Counted from the stretch's first letter, positions 26,088 to 34,934 are shown. The stretch: DNA of 64,000 bases from Streptomyces sp. NRRL S-118 (GCF_000716335.1 NZ_KL591007.1:435-64434), one strand, 5' to 3'. Numbers and translations are program-made. Notes: a model not told the origin generated them from the letters alone.

Positions 26088-27500
26088 ATGCCGATCGAAC
26101 AGCACGGAGTCGACACCATCCCCGAAGCGGAACGCACCAGCGGCCCGCGCGACCTGATGTCGATCCTGGTGGGGTCGAACCTGTGCCTGGGCGTGATCGT
26201 CTTCGGCTGGCTGCCGGTCTCCTTCGGGCTCGGGCTGTGGCCCGCGGTGAGCTCGATCGTGGCCGGCACGGTCCTCGGCGTGGCCGTCACCGCCCCGCTC
26301 GCCCTGGTCTCGCTGCGCACCGCGACCAACCTGTCGACCTCCAGCGGCGCCTTCTTCGGCGTGCGCGGGCGGCTCGTCGGCTCGGTCGTCGGACTGCTGC
26401 TGTCGCTCGGGTACACCGCTCTGACGCTCTGGATCGGCGGCGACGTGGTGCTCGGCACGCTCTCCCGCCTCTTCGACGTGCCGACCGGAGCCGGGGCCCA
26501 CACGTTCGTGTACGTGCTCCTCGCCGGCTGCACGGTGGTCGCCGCCGTGTACGGCTACCGGCTGCTGCTGCGGCTCAGCAGGGTGCTGGCGCTCGGCATG
26601 ACGCTGCTCCTCGTCCTCGGCATCGTCGCGTACGCGGGCGACTTCACCACCGCACCGCCGCCGGACACGCCGTACCTGCTGGGCTCGTTCTGGCCCACCT
26701 GGCTGCTGTCCGCCGTCGCCGCGGGCCTGAGCGGGCCCATCGCCTTCATCACCCTGCTCGGCGACTACACGCGGTACGTCTCGCCCCGGCGGCACAGCCC
26801 GCGCTCCGTGTGGCGGGCCACCTGCGCGGGGCTGCTGGCCGGCCTGCTGCTCCCGCAGCTCTTCGGTACGTTCACCGCGCTGGCCGCGCGGGCCGGGACG
26901 GACTACGCGGGGCCGCTGGTCGGGACGGCGGCGCCGTGGTACCTGCTGCCGCTGCTGGTGGCGGCGGGCGCCGGGTCGGTCGGCAACGCGGGCCTGATGC
27001 TCTACTCGATGGGACTCGACCTGGACGCCATCGTGCCGCGTGCCACGCGCACCACGGCCACGCTGGTGGTGGCGGCCGTGGCGACGGCGTTCGTGTTCGT
27101 GGGGCACTTCGCGTGGGACGCGCAGTCGGCGATGACGTCGTTCGTGCTGCTGCTGACCGCGATCGGCACCCCGTGGGCCGTCATCACGCTGATGGGCCAC
27201 CTCCGCTGCGGCGGCGCCTACGACCCGGAGGCGCTCCAGGTCCTCAACCGCCGCGCGCGGGGCGGTGCGTACTGGTTCCGCGCCGGCTGGGAGCCCCGCG
27301 CCACGGCCGCCTGGGCGCTGGGCGCCGCGGTGGGTCTCGCGTCCGTGTCGACGCCGCTGTACGAGGGTCCGCTGCTGGCGCTGACCGGCGGCGTGGACTG
27401 CAGCTTCATCCTGTCGGGCCTGGCGGGCGGCCTGCTGTACGCGGCCCTGACGGCCCTCTCCCCGGCCACGGCACCGGAGCCCCGGACCGCCGCGTCCTGA
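26088..27500 (+). CDS. NCS1-family permease (cytosine/purine/hydantoin/allantoin type)
   Basis: This 470-aa membrane protein has about 12 helices and the NCS1 pattern: an early GSNLCLGVIVFGWLPVSFGL helix, GPIAFITLLGDYTRYVSP and a late NCS1 DYxRRRG-like segment. NCS1 porters bring in cytosine, purines, uracil, allantoin, hydantoins or thiamine with H+ or Na+. It is divergent from ureAB and shares its operators, so it likely imports the substrate, or a precursor, handled by the urease-like/agmatine deiminase operon. Confidence 0.85.
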   Translation: MPIEQHGVDTIPEAERTSGPRDLMSILVGSNLCLGVIVFGWLPVSFGLGLWPAVSSIVAGTVLGVAVTAPLALVSLRTATNLSTSSGAFFGVRGRLVGSVVGLLLSLGYTALTLWIGGDVVLGTLSRLFDVPTGAGAHTFVYVLLAGCTVVAAVYGYRLLLRLSRVLALGMTLLLVLGIVAYAGDFTTAPPPDTPYLLGSFWPTWLLSAVAAGLSGPIAFITLLGDYTRYVSPRRHSPRSVWRATCAGLLAGLLLPQLFGTFTALAARAGTDYAGPLVGTAAPWYLLPLLVAAGAGSVGNAGLMLYSMGLDLDAIVPRATRTTATLVVAAVATAFVFVGHFAWDAQSAMTSFVLLLTAIGTPWAVITLMGHLRCGGAYDPEALQVLNRRARGGAYWFRAGWEPRATAAWALGAAVGLASVSTPLYEGPLLALTGGVDCSFILSGLAGGLLYAALTALSPATAPEPRTAAS

Positions 27501-27510
27501 CCCGCGGCAC

Positions 27511-27554
27511 GCGAAGCGCCCGTGCCCTTCGAGCGGGGGGCACGGGCGCTTCGC
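27511..27554. terminator. Strong bidirectional terminator (permease / ilvE)
   Basis: A perfect 17-bp stem (27511-27527 with 27538-27554) and a 10-nt loop lie between the convergent permease and ilvE genes. Confidence 0.85.
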
Positions 27555-27573
27555 GTCGCGTACGGGCGGGAGG

Positions 27574-28662
27574 TCAGCCGACCCGGTGGGTCCAGCCGTG
27601 GACGTCCTCGGCGGCGCCGGTCTGGATGTCCAGCAGCGCCTTGCGCAGCTTCAGGGTGACCTCGCCGGGCGTGCCGTCGCCCTGGGTCCACTCGCCGCCG
27701 GTCGACTTGACCGTGCCGACCGGGGTGATGACCGCGGCCGTGCCGCACGCGAAGACCTCGGTGAGGGTGCCGTTCTCGGTGTCGCGCTTCCACTGCTCGG
27801 TGGAGATGCGGCCCTCCTCCGACTCGTACCCGAGGTCGCGGGCGAGACGGAGGAGCGAGTCACGGGTGATGCCGGCGAGGAGGGAGCCGGTCAGCTCGGG
27901 CGTGACGATCCTGTCCCCGTACACGAAGTACAGGTTCATGCCGCCCATCTCCTCGACCCAGCGGTGCTCCAGCGCGTCGAGCCAGACCACCTGGTCGCAG
28001 CCCTTCTCGGCCGCCTCGGCCTGGGCGAGCAGCGAGGCCGCGTAGTTGCCGCCGGTCTTGGCGAAGCCCATGCCGCCGGGGACGGCGCGGACGTAGTTCT
28101 CCGACAGCCAGACCGAGACGGGCTTGACGCCGCCGGGGAAGTACGCGCCGGCGGGCGAGGCGATGACGATGAAGAGGTACTCGCTGGCCGGGCGGACCCC
28201 CAGGCCCACCTCATTGGCGATCATGAACGGCCGGAGGTAGAGCGACTCCTCGCCGCCGTGCGGCGGCACCCATGCCTCGTCCTGCCGGACCAGGGCGTCG
28301 CACGCGGCGACGAACGTCTCCACCGGCAGCTCCGGCATCGCCAGGCGCCGCGCGGAACGCTGGAAGCGCTCGGCGTTGGCCTCCGGCCGGAACATCGAAA
28401 CCGAGCCGTCGGGACGCCGGTAGGCCTTCAGCCCCTCGAAGATCTCCTGCGCGTAGTGCAGGGTCATGTTCGCCGGGTCGATCGACAGCGGCGCGTACGG
28501 CGTGAGCTCGGCGTCGTGCCAGCCGCGGCCCTCGGTCCACTTGATCGTCACCATGTGGTCGGTGAAGTGGCGGCCGAAACCGGGGTTCGCCAGGATCGCC
28601 TGGCGCTCCGCGTCGGACAGCGGGTTCGAGGAGGGCTTGAGCTCGATCGTGGGCGTCGTCAT
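27574..28662 (-). CDS. ilvE: Branched-chain amino acid aminotransferase
   Basis: This 362-aa fold-type IV PLP enzyme transfers amino groups between Glu and the Ile/Leu/Val keto acids. Motifs: [20 protein letters not shown] ([14 protein letters not shown]), the PLP Lys in [13 protein letters not shown] and the [15 protein letters not shown] phosphate loop. Start at 28662 follows AAGGA. A 12-residue leader peptide rich in Val/Leu codons lies 41 nt upstream. Confidence 0.93.
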   Translation of the reverse strand: MTTPTIELKPSSNPLSDAERQAILANPGFGRHFTDHMVTIKWTEGRGWHDAELTPYAPLSIDPANMTLHYAQEIFEGLKAYRRPDGSVSMFRPEANAERFQRSARRLAMPELPVETFVAACDALVRQDEAWVPPHGGEESLYLRPFMIANEVGLGVRPASEYLFIVIASPAGAYFPGGVKPVSVWLSENYVRAVPGGMGFAKTGGNYAASLLAQAEAAEKGCDQVVWLDALEHRWVEEMGGMNLYFVYGDRIVTPELTGSLLAGITRDSLLRLARDLGYESEEGRISTEQWKRDTENGTLTEVFACGTAAVITPVGTVKSTGGEWTQGDGTPGEVTLKLRKALLDIQTGAAEDVHGWTHRVG

Positions 28663-28703
28663 GAGTGCTGTGTCCTTCACCGGTTGGTTGTGACGGACCG
28701 CGC

Positions 28704-28742
28704 TCACGCCGCTACCACTAGGACGTCCGAGCTTTCCCGCAT
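28704..28742 (-). CDS. Candidate regulatory leader peptide of ilvE ([12 protein letters not shown])
   Basis: This ORF of 12 codons plus TGA ends 41 nt before ilvE. It holds four consecutive branched-chain codons, GTC CTA GTG GTA, and CTA and GTA are rare in Streptomyces. It has a purine-rich GGGGCCGCGG upstream and begins about 20 nt after a plausible -10 (GATAAT). It resembles the ilvB leader in its codon run but has no U-tract terminator before ilvE, so control may be at translation. Confidence 0.55.
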   Translation of the reverse strand: MRESSDVLVVAA

Positions 28743-28760
28743 GCCGCGGCCCCGCGTTCG

Positions 28761-28789
28761 ATTATCGCCCGGGGGGCCGGGTGAACGAA
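28761..28789 (-). promoter_or_regulatory. Candidate ilvE promoter
   Basis: On the minus strand TTCGTT (28789-28784), 17 bp, GATAAT (28766-28761). The -10 is good and the -35 weak. It is the only plausible promoter just ahead of the leader peptide. Confidence 0.45.
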
Positions 28790-28867
28790 ACGACATGGAG
28801 CGACGCAGGGAGGCACGGCTGAGTGCGGTCCAGGGTTGATGGTGACACCCGGGGCCGCACAGGAGAA

Positions 28868-28896
28868 GCCGCCGGGTGCAGGTGCGACCCGGCGGC
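28868..28896. terminator. Terminator of leuB
   Basis: GCCGCCGGGT (28868-28877) pairs perfectly with ACCCGGCGGC (28887-28896) around a 9-nt loop, just past the leuB stop on the minus strand. Confidence 0.75.
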
Positions 28897-28923
28897 TGAG
28901 TCTGGGTTCTCCCAGGCGGCGGG

Positions 28924-29967
28924 TCAGCTCGCTACGCGTACCGCGAGCGCGTCGCCGATCTCGTCCGTCGTCCGCAGCGCCGAGCCGTCCCGGGCGGCGA
29001 GGTCAGCGGCGACGGCGTCCTCGATGCGGACCGCCTCCGCCTCGTACCCGAGGTGACGCAGGAGCAGCGCGACGGAGAGGATCGTCGCGGTGGGGTCGGC
29101 CTTGCCCTGGCCCGCGATGTCGGGCGCGGAACCGTGCACGGGCTCGAACATCGACGGGAACGCGCCCGTCGGGTTGATGTTGCCGGACGCGGCCAGGCCG
29201 ATGCCGCCGGTCACGGCAGCGGCGAGGTCGGTGAGGATGTCGCCGAAGAGGTTGTCGGTGACGATGACGTCGAAGCGCTCCGGCTGGGTGACGAAGAAGA
29301 TCGTCGCGGCGTCGACGTGCAGGTAGTCGGTGGTGACGTCCGGGTACTCGGCGCCGACCTTGTCGAAGATGTTCTTCCACATGTGCCCGGCGTAGACGAG
29401 CACGTTGTTCTTGTGCACCAGCGTCAGCTTCTTGCGCGGCCGGGCGTTGGCCCGCTCGTACGCGTCACGGACCACGCGCTCCACGCCGTACGCCGTGTTC
29501 AGGCTGACCTCGGTGGCGACCTCGGCCGGGGTGCCGGTGCGCAGCGAGCCGCCGTTGCCGGTGTACGGGCCCTCGGTGCCCTCGCGGACGACCACGAAGT
29601 CGATGTCCGGGCGGCCGGCCAGCGGGGTCGCGGTGCTGGGGAAGAGCTTCGACGGGCGCAGGTTGACGTAGTGGTCGAAGGCGAACCGCAGCTTGAGCAG
29701 CAGCCCGCGCTCCAGCACTCCGGACGGCACGGACGGGTCGCCGATCGCGCCGAGCAGGATGGCGTCGTGGTTCTTCAGGGACTCCAGCTCCGCGTCGGGG
29801 AGGGTCTCTCCGGTGCGGTGCCAGCGCTGCGCGCCGAGGTCGTACTCCTTGGTCTCCAGCTTCACATCCTGCGGGAGGACCGAGCGGAGGACCTTGAGGC
29901 CCTGGGCCACGACTTCCTGGCCGATGCCGTCACCGGGGATCACTGCGAGATTGATGCTGCGAGACAT
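28924..29967 (-). CDS. leuB: 3-isopropylmalate dehydrogenase
   Basis: This 347-aa protein of the short actinobacterial LeuB type oxidises and decarboxylates 3-isopropylmalate in leucine synthesis with NAD+. Signatures: [44 protein letters not shown] and [20 protein letters not shown]. It lies in the branched-chain block next to ilvE but as its own transcription unit. Confidence 0.92.
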   Translation of the reverse strand: MSRSINLAVIPGDGIGQEVVAQGLKVLRSVLPQDVKLETKEYDLGAQRWHRTGETLPDAELESLKNHDAILLGAIGDPSVPSGVLERGLLLKLRFAFDHYVNLRPSKLFPSTATPLAGRPDIDFVVVREGTEGPYTGNGGSLRTGTPAEVATEVSLNTAYGVERVVRDAYERANARPRKKLTLVHKNNVLVYAGHMWKNIFDKVGAEYPDVTTDYLHVDAATIFFVTQPERFDVIVTDNLFGDILTDLAAAVTGGIGLAASGNINPTGAFPSMFEPVHGSAPDIAGQGKADPTATILSVALLLRHLGYEAEAVRIEDAVAADLAARDGSALRTTDEIGDALAVRVAS

Positions 29968-30064
29968 GTCCGCACCCTACTCCCCGTCCCAGTGCCTGAC
30001 ACTCATCCGTCCACCATGTGGACCTTGAAGGTGACCCCGCGGGTGGCCCGGCGCGCCCCGGGCA

Positions 30065-30105
30065 GCGCTCCCGGGCAGTGCTCCCGGGGCGCTCCCGGGC
30101 AGTGC
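30065..30105. repeat. Direct repeat of 16 bp
   Basis: GCGCTCCCGGGCAGTG occurs at 30065-30080 and 30090-30105, in the gap between leuB and a small gene. No other feature was recognised there. Confidence 0.8.
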
Positions 30106-30138
30106 CCTCGGCGCGCCGGGGCCGGTCGGCGGTACGGC

Positions 30139-30273
30139 TCAGTGGCCGGTCTCGCCGCCGTTGTCCCTGCGGTCCAGGGCGCGCTGGAGGGCGGCGGCGG
30201 CGTTGCGGCGCTCGGCGTCGGTGGGGCGGGGGGAGGCGTGGCGGACGCGGCGGCGGGCGGTCTCAGCGGCCAT
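30139..30273 (-). CDS. Small basic hypothetical protein (44 aa)
   Basis: The sequence MAAETARRRVRHASPRPTDA..., ending in a DRRDNGGETGH-type tail, is rich in Arg and Ala. It is preceded by AAGGAG at ten nt from the ATG, a strong sign of real translation. There is no recognised domain. Codon positions show the usual high third-position G+C. Confidence 0.55.
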   Translation of the reverse strand: MAAETARRRVRHASPRPTDAERRNAAAALQRALDRRDNGGETGH

Positions 30274-30449
30274 GGGGGATCGACTCCTTGGGATCAGAAA
30301 GATGATCGACAGGCGCCGGAAGGGGCGGGGAGCACGGCCGCAGGGGTCACCTGCCGGGGGCACGGGCGCTCACGACCGCCGTTCGCTGGATGGAGCGAGA
30401 CGTTCGGCTCCTACAACGCTACGCGCGAGCGGAGCGTCTGTCTCCACAA

Positions 30450-30620
30450 TTACTTTGACTTCCTACTATCTGAGACGGAGCCCTGGCCCGGGGCGTACGA
30501 AGCGTCGCGGAGCGCGCGGATGAGGGCGCGTACGGCCGCGGTGGAGGCCGGTTCGGGCGTGGTGACGTAGCCGACGGAACGGGTGGGGCGCTCCGCGCCG
30601 AGATCAGTGATCTCCTGGGC
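30450..30620 (-). pseudogene. C-terminal fragment of a LysR-family regulator
   Basis: About 56 codons (AQEITDLGAERPTRSVGYVT...AVRALIRALRDA) match the typical end of actinobacterial LysR proteins (RSVGYVTTPE.ASTAAVRALI). No HTH or other LysR sequence lies upstream, where an oxidoreductase fragment on the other strand begins instead. It is the 3' relic of a regulator once divergent from that oxidoreductase. Confidence 0.65.
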
Positions 30621-31247
30621 GGCACCGGCCTCACGGCGTACGTCGCCCTCACCCGCACCCTGCGCCTGCAGCCCGGCGAGGACCTGTACGTCTCGGCCGC
30701 GGCGGGCGGTGTCGGCACCGCGGCCGGCCGGATCGCGCGGCTGCTCGGCGCCGGGCGGCTCGTCGGCAGCGCGGGCTCCCCCGCCAAGGTGAAGCACCTG
30801 ACGGAGCACGTCGGGTACGACGCCGCCTTCGACCACCACGACGGCCCGGTCGGCGAGCTGCTCGCGCGGGCGGCGCCGGGCGGCATCGACGCGTACGTCG
30901 ACAACGTCGGGGGCGACCACCTCGCCGGTGCCATCGACGTGCTGCGCGAGCACGGTCGGATCGCGTGGGTGGGCGCGGTCGCCCAGTACAACAGCACCGA
31001 GCCGCCCGCCGCGCCCCGCAACCTGTTCCGGATCGTCGACAAGTCGCTGCGCCTGGAGGGCGTGATGGTGAGCAACCACCGTGACGCGCAGGAGGAGTTC
31101 GAGGACTTCCTGGTGCCGCATCTGCGCGCGGGCCGCGTGGCCCCGGACGAGACGGTGGTGGTGGGCTTCGAGCGGATCGTGGAGGCGTTCCTCGGGATGC
31201 TGCGCGGTGAGAACACCGGGAAGATGCTGGTGGCCGCCCGCCCGTAG
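30600..31247 (+). pseudogene. 5'-truncated NADP-dependent oxidoreductase (MDR superfamily)
   Basis: The open frame reads GGTGLTAYVALTRTLRLQPG, VSAAAGGVGTAAGRIARLLG, YVDNVGGDHLAGAIDVL and ends in GENTGKMLVAARP. This is the nucleotide-binding and C-terminal part of prostaglandin-reductase/alkenal-reductase-type MDR enzymes (~340 aa when whole). The ~120-residue N-terminal catalytic part is missing. The frame enters directly from the LysR relic at a GAGATCA-G-TGATCTC near-palindrome, indicating one deletion that removed both 5' halves and the shared promoter. Confidence 0.75.
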
Positions 31248-31280
31248 GCGGACGCAGGCGCTCTTCCCCGGATCCCTCGG

Positions 31281-31319
31281 CCCGGAGCACCGGCCCGAAG
31301 CACCGGCCCGGAGCGCCGG
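31281..31319. repeat. Three-copy 13-bp tandem repeat
   Basis: CCCGGAGCACCGG, CCCGAAGCACCGG, CCCGGAGCGCCGG lie head to tail between the oxidoreductase relic and the acetyltransferase. Confidence 0.8.
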
Positions 31320-31326
31320 CCGCCGG

Positions 31327-31872
31327 CTACAGCACGTCGCCGTCGCGCCAGTCGAAGAGCAGCGCCCCCTGCGCCGCCACCGGGAGCGCCCGGCCGTGCG
31401 AGGGGCGCAGGTAGGTCGAGTCCTCCTCGTCCGGCAGGGGCACGACCCCGCCCGGGCCGTACGCCTGGAGCGCTCCGTTCCACAGCTGCCAGCCGCGCGC
31501 CCGGTACAGCTCGGCGCCGTCGTCGGAGGCGGACAGCGCGCCGAACGCGTACGCCCCGTCGATGACTTCCTCCAGCGCCGCCATCACCCTGCCGCCCAGG
31601 CCCTGCCGCCGCCGGTCGGCGCGTACGGCGACCCCCTCCACGTAGCCGACGCGGTACGCCCGCCCCGCGTGCACCGCCCGGCGCATGATCACGCTGCCGT
31701 GCGCGGCGATGCCGCGCTCGTCCCGGACGTACGCGTGGATGCCGCCGAGCCCGTGGTCCCAGTCCTCGTCGCCGAAGTCCCCGTGGAAGGCGGCGTCCAG
31801 CAGCGCGCGTATGGCGTCGAGCGTGGCGGAGGAGAGCTCGTAGGTGTGGGCGGTGTGCAGTGAGTCGGTCAT
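31327..31872 (-). CDS. AAC(2')-I-like aminoglycoside N-acetyltransferase
   Basis: This 181-aa GNAT protein follows the mycobacterial AAC(2')-I family closely: FHGDFGDEDWDHGLGGIHAY, RVGYVEGVAVRADRRRQGLG, YAFGALSASDDGAELYRARG, and DWRDGDVL at the C-terminus. AAC(2') enzymes use acetyl-CoA on the 2'-amine of aminoglycosides and may also have cell-wall or small-amine roles in their hosts. It has no strong ribosome site; the ATG at 31872 may be leaderless. Resistance activity is inferred only. Confidence 0.85.
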   Translation of the reverse strand: MTDSLHTAHTYELSSATLDAIRALLDAAFHGDFGDEDWDHGLGGIHAYVRDERGIAAHGSVIMRRAVHAGRAYRVGYVEGVAVRADRRRQGLGGRVMAALEEVIDGAYAFGALSASDDGAELYRARGWQLWNGALQAYGPGGVVPLPDEEDSTYLRPSHGRALPVAAQGALLFDWRDGDVL

Positions 31873-32007
31873 ACGGCCCACTGTGGCAGGCCGGGCCCGC
31901 CGCGCTCCTGTGCGGGCGCGGTGCGTGGTGCGGATCCGGCCAGGTCACCGGCGGTACCCGTGCCGGGCCCTTCCCGCCGCGGCCACCCCCGCAGCAGACT
32001 CGGCCGT

Positions 32008-32712
32008 ATGTCACCCACGACCGAACGACGGTGGACGCCCACCCACGGCGCCCCCTACCGGCCCGTCCCGTACCGCCCGGAGCGCATGCCGGCGACCGAG
32101 TCGCTGGCCCGTGCGGCACAGTTGCGCGCGCGCATGGAGCAGCGGCGTACGGTACGGCAGTTCGCCCCCGATCCCGTGCCGGACCAGGTGGTGCGCGACG
32201 CCGTCGCGTGCGCGTCGACCGCCCCGTCCGGCGCTCACCAGCAGCCGTGGACGTTCGTCCTGGTCAAGGACGCCGCGGTCCGCCGGCGCATCCGCGAGGC
32301 CGCGGAGCGCGAGGAACGGACCTCGTACGACGGGCGGCTCGGCGAGGAGTGGCTGGCGGCGCTGCGCCCGCTGGGCACCGACGCGGTGAAGACCCACCTG
32401 ACGGACGCCCCGGCCCTGATCGTCGTCTTCCAGCAGCGCTACTGGCTGGGCGAGGACGGCACCAGGCACAAGCACTACTACGTCGACGAGTCGGTCGGGA
32501 TCGCCGTCGGCATGCTGCTGTCGGCGCTGCACCTGTCGGGCCTGGCCGCGCTGGTGCACACGCCGAGCCCCATGCGCTTCCTGTCGGAGGTGCTGGGCCG
32601 CCCGGAGAACGAGAAGGCGTTCGCCGTGATCCCGGTCGGCTATCCGGCGGACGACTGCCAGGTGCCGGACCTGGTGCGCAAGTCGCTCGACCAGGTGCTC
32701 GTGGAGTTCTGA
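32008..32712 (+). CDS. Nitroreductase-family flavoprotein (iodotyrosine-deiodinase-like)
   Basis: This 234-aa FMN enzyme has QRRTVRQFAPDPVPDQVV, TAPSGAHQQPWTFVLV and the lid region YYVDESVGIAVGMLLSALHL, as in the IYD-like branch of nitroreductases. It would reduce nitro, quinone or dehalogenate aromatic substrates with NAD(P)H; the substrate is unknown. ATG at 32008. A perfect hairpin follows. Confidence 0.85.
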   Translation: MSPTTERRWTPTHGAPYRPVPYRPERMPATESLARAAQLRARMEQRRTVRQFAPDPVPDQVVRDAVACASTAPSGAHQQPWTFVLVKDAAVRRRIREAAEREERTSYDGRLGEEWLAALRPLGTDAVKTHLTDAPALIVVFQQRYWLGEDGTRHKHYYVDESVGIAVGMLLSALHLSGLAALVHTPSPMRFLSEVLGRPENEKAFAVIPVGYPADDCQVPDLVRKSLDQVLVEF

Positions 32713-32743
32713 GGCGTTGCCCGGAGCTCTGCGGCGTCACCCG

Positions 32744-32784
32744 CTCGCGGGGCCGCCCGGGTCGGGTCCGGGCGGCCCCGCGAG
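32744..32784. terminator. Terminator of the nitroreductase gene
   Basis: A perfect 17-bp stem (32744-32760 with 32768-32784) and a 7-nt loop lie 31 bp after the stop. Confidence 0.85.
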
Positions 32785-32816
32785 CCCGGGTGCCGTGCGC
32801 CTGCCGGCGTCCGGCC

Positions 32817-33164
32817 TCAGAGCCGGCCGCCGGTGAGCCGGGACAGCGGTCCGCGCTGCCGCAGGCCCACCCGGCGGCCGAGCGCGTAGGAGCCGGCCAC
32901 GGCGGTGGCGACGCCCGCTCCCGCACCGGCCACCACGGCCTTGCGGGCCTTGACCACCGTCCACACCACACCCGCCGTGCCGGCGGCGCGTTCGGCCGCC
33001 GAGACGGCGGTGCGCTGGACGGTCCGTGCCGTGGCCAGCGCCTTGTCGGCGGTCACGCCTCCGATGCCGCGCGCGGACTCGGCCGCGTCCTGGGCCGCCT
33101 GGGTCGTCTTCTTGGCGGCGGTGGTCGTGCGCGTCTGCTTCTGGTTCGTTTTCGTGTCAGCCAT
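32817..33164 (-). CDS. Small membrane-associated protein of unknown function
   Basis: This 115-aa protein starts with a Thr/Lys/Gln-rich region (MADTKTNQKQTRTTTAAKKT), followed by Ala-rich helices and one likely membrane helix at ~73-95 (AVVAGAGAGVATAVAGSYAL). It ends basic. No family was recognised. Confidence 0.6.
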   Translation of the reverse strand: MADTKTNQKQTRTTTAAKKTTQAAQDAAESARGIGGVTADKALATARTVQRTAVSAAERAAGTAGVVWTVVKARKAVVAGAGAGVATAVAGSYALGRRVGLRQRGPLSRLTGGRL

Positions 33165-33230
33165 GGAAGTGCGTGTTACCGGCTGCGCCGTCCCGAAACT
33201 GACCGCCTTTCACACCTCGCTCACAAAACC

Positions 33231-33261
33231 GCCCCCGTCCGGTGTGGGGCCGGAAGGGGGC
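33231..33261. terminator. Terminator of the putA-pruA operon
   Basis: GCCCCCGTCCGG (33231-33242) and CCGGAAGGGGGC (33250-33261) pair with one mismatch, just past the pruA stop on the minus strand. Confidence 0.65.
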
Positions 33262-33286
33262 GGCGTGCGGGGAGGACCGGGGAAGG

Positions 33287-34918
33287 TCAGCCCATGTGCG
33301 GGTACGTGTAGTCGGTCGGCGGGACCAGCGTCTCCTTGATGGCGCGGGTCAGCGTCCAGCGCATCAGGTTCTGCGGGGCGCCCGCCTTGTCGTTCGTACC
33401 GGAGGCGCGGCCGCCGCCGAAGGGCTGCTGGCCGACGACGGCGCCGGTCGACTTGTCGTTGATGTAGAAGTTGCCCGCGGCGTAGCGCAGCTTCTCCATC
33501 GTGTACGCGGCCGCGGCACGGTCGCCCGCGATGACCGAGCCGGTCAGCGCGTACGCCGACACCGACTCCATCTGCTCCAGCATCGCGTCGTACTGGTCGT
33601 CCTCGTACACGTGCACCGCGAGGAAGGGGCCGAAGTACTCGGTGGTGAAGACCTCGTTGGCCGGGTCCGTGCACTCGACGACCGTCGGGCGGACGAACCA
33701 GCCGACCGAGTCGTCGTACGTGCCGCCGGCGACGATCGTGCAGGACGGGTCCTCCTTGGCCCGGTCGATCGCGGCCTTGTTCTTGGCGAAGGCCCGCTCG
33801 TCGATGACGGCGCCGATGAAGTTCGTCAGGTCGGTGACGTCACCCATCCTGATGCCGTCGACCTCGGCCGCGAACTCCTCCTTGAAGCCGGAGTTCCAGA
33901 TCGAGGCCGGGATGTAGGCGCGCGAGGTCGCCGAGCACTTCTGGCCCTGGTACTCGAAGGCTCCGCGGGTCAGCGCGGTCTTCAGGACGGCGCGGTCGGC
34001 GCTCGGGTGCGCGACGACGAAGTCCTTGCCGCCCGTCTCGCCGACGATGCGCGGGTAGGAGCGGTACTTCTCGATGTTGCTGCCGACCGTCTTCCACAGG
34101 TGCTGGAAGGTCCTGGTCGAGCCGGTGAAGTGGATACCGGCGAGCATCGGGTGGTGCAGGGCCACCTCGGAGACGGCGATGCCGTCGCCCGTGACCAGGT
34201 TGATGACGCCCTTGGGCAGGCCGGCCTCCTCCAGCAGCTGCATGAGCAGCACGGCGGCGTGGGTCTGCGTCGGGGACGGCTTCCAGACCACCACGTTGCC
34301 CATGAGGGCCGGGGCGGTGGGGAGGTTGCCGGCGATGGCGGTGAAGTTGAAGGGCGTGATCGCGTAGACGAAGCCCTCCAGCGGGCGGTGGTCGAGGCGG
34401 TTCCACACACCCGGGGAGTTGGCCGGCGGCTGCTCGGCGAGCAGGTCGCGGGCGTACTTGACGTTGAAGCGCCAGAAGTCGACGAGCTCGCACGGCGTGT
34501 CGATCTCGGCCTGCTGGACCGTCTTCGACTGGCCCAGCATGGTCGAGGCGGCCATGGTCTCGCGCCACGGGCCGGCGAGCAGCTCGGCGGCGCGCAGGAT
34601 GATCGCCGCGCGGTCGTCGAAGGACATCGCGCGCCACGCCGGGGCGGCGGCGAGCGCCGCGTCGATCGCGTCCTGGGCGTCCGCCTGCGTGGCGCCGGCG
34701 AAGGTGCCGAGGACCTTGGCGTGGTTGTGCGGCTGGACGACGTCCACGCGCTCACCGCCGCCCATCCGCTTGACCCCGCCGATGGTCATCGGCAGGTCGA
34801 TGGGGTTCTCGGCCAGCTCCTTGAGCTTGGCCTCCAGACGGATGCGCTCGGCCGAACCGGGGGCGTAGGTGTGGACCGGCTCGTTGACCGGAGCGGGGAC
34901 CTGGGTCACAGCGTCCAT
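33287..34918 (-). CDS. pruA: L-glutamate gamma-semialdehyde (P5C) dehydrogenase
   Basis: This 543-aa aldehyde dehydrogenase of the PruA/P5CDH type carries out the second step of proline catabolism, P5C to glutamate with NAD+. Signatures: FNFTAIAGNLPTAPALMGN, IVGETGGKDFVV and the catalytic Cys region FEYQGQKCSATSRAYI. It starts 16 bp after the proline dehydrogenase gene. Confidence 0.93.
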   Translation of the reverse strand: MDAVTQVPAPVNEPVHTYAPGSAERIRLEAKLKELAENPIDLPMTIGGVKRMGGGERVDVVQPHNHAKVLGTFAGATQADAQDAIDAALAAAPAWRAMSFDDRAAIILRAAELLAGPWRETMAASTMLGQSKTVQQAEIDTPCELVDFWRFNVKYARDLLAEQPPANSPGVWNRLDHRPLEGFVYAITPFNFTAIAGNLPTAPALMGNVVVWKPSPTQTHAAVLLMQLLEEAGLPKGVINLVTGDGIAVSEVALHHPMLAGIHFTGSTRTFQHLWKTVGSNIEKYRSYPRIVGETGGKDFVVAHPSADRAVLKTALTRGAFEYQGQKCSATSRAYIPASIWNSGFKEEFAAEVDGIRMGDVTDLTNFIGAVIDERAFAKNKAAIDRAKEDPSCTIVAGGTYDDSVGWFVRPTVVECTDPANEVFTTEYFGPFLAVHVYEDDQYDAMLEQMESVSAYALTGSVIAGDRAAAAYTMEKLRYAAGNFYINDKSTGAVVGQQPFGGGRASGTNDKAGAPQNLMRWTLTRAIKETLVPPTDYTYPHMG

Positions 34919-34934
34919 GAGTTCCGTAACTCCT

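Noticed and set aside
30139..30363. Longer 74-codon version of the small basic protein
   Set aside because: The extra 30 codons precede a good AAGGAG-spaced ATG at 30273 and have no coding character.
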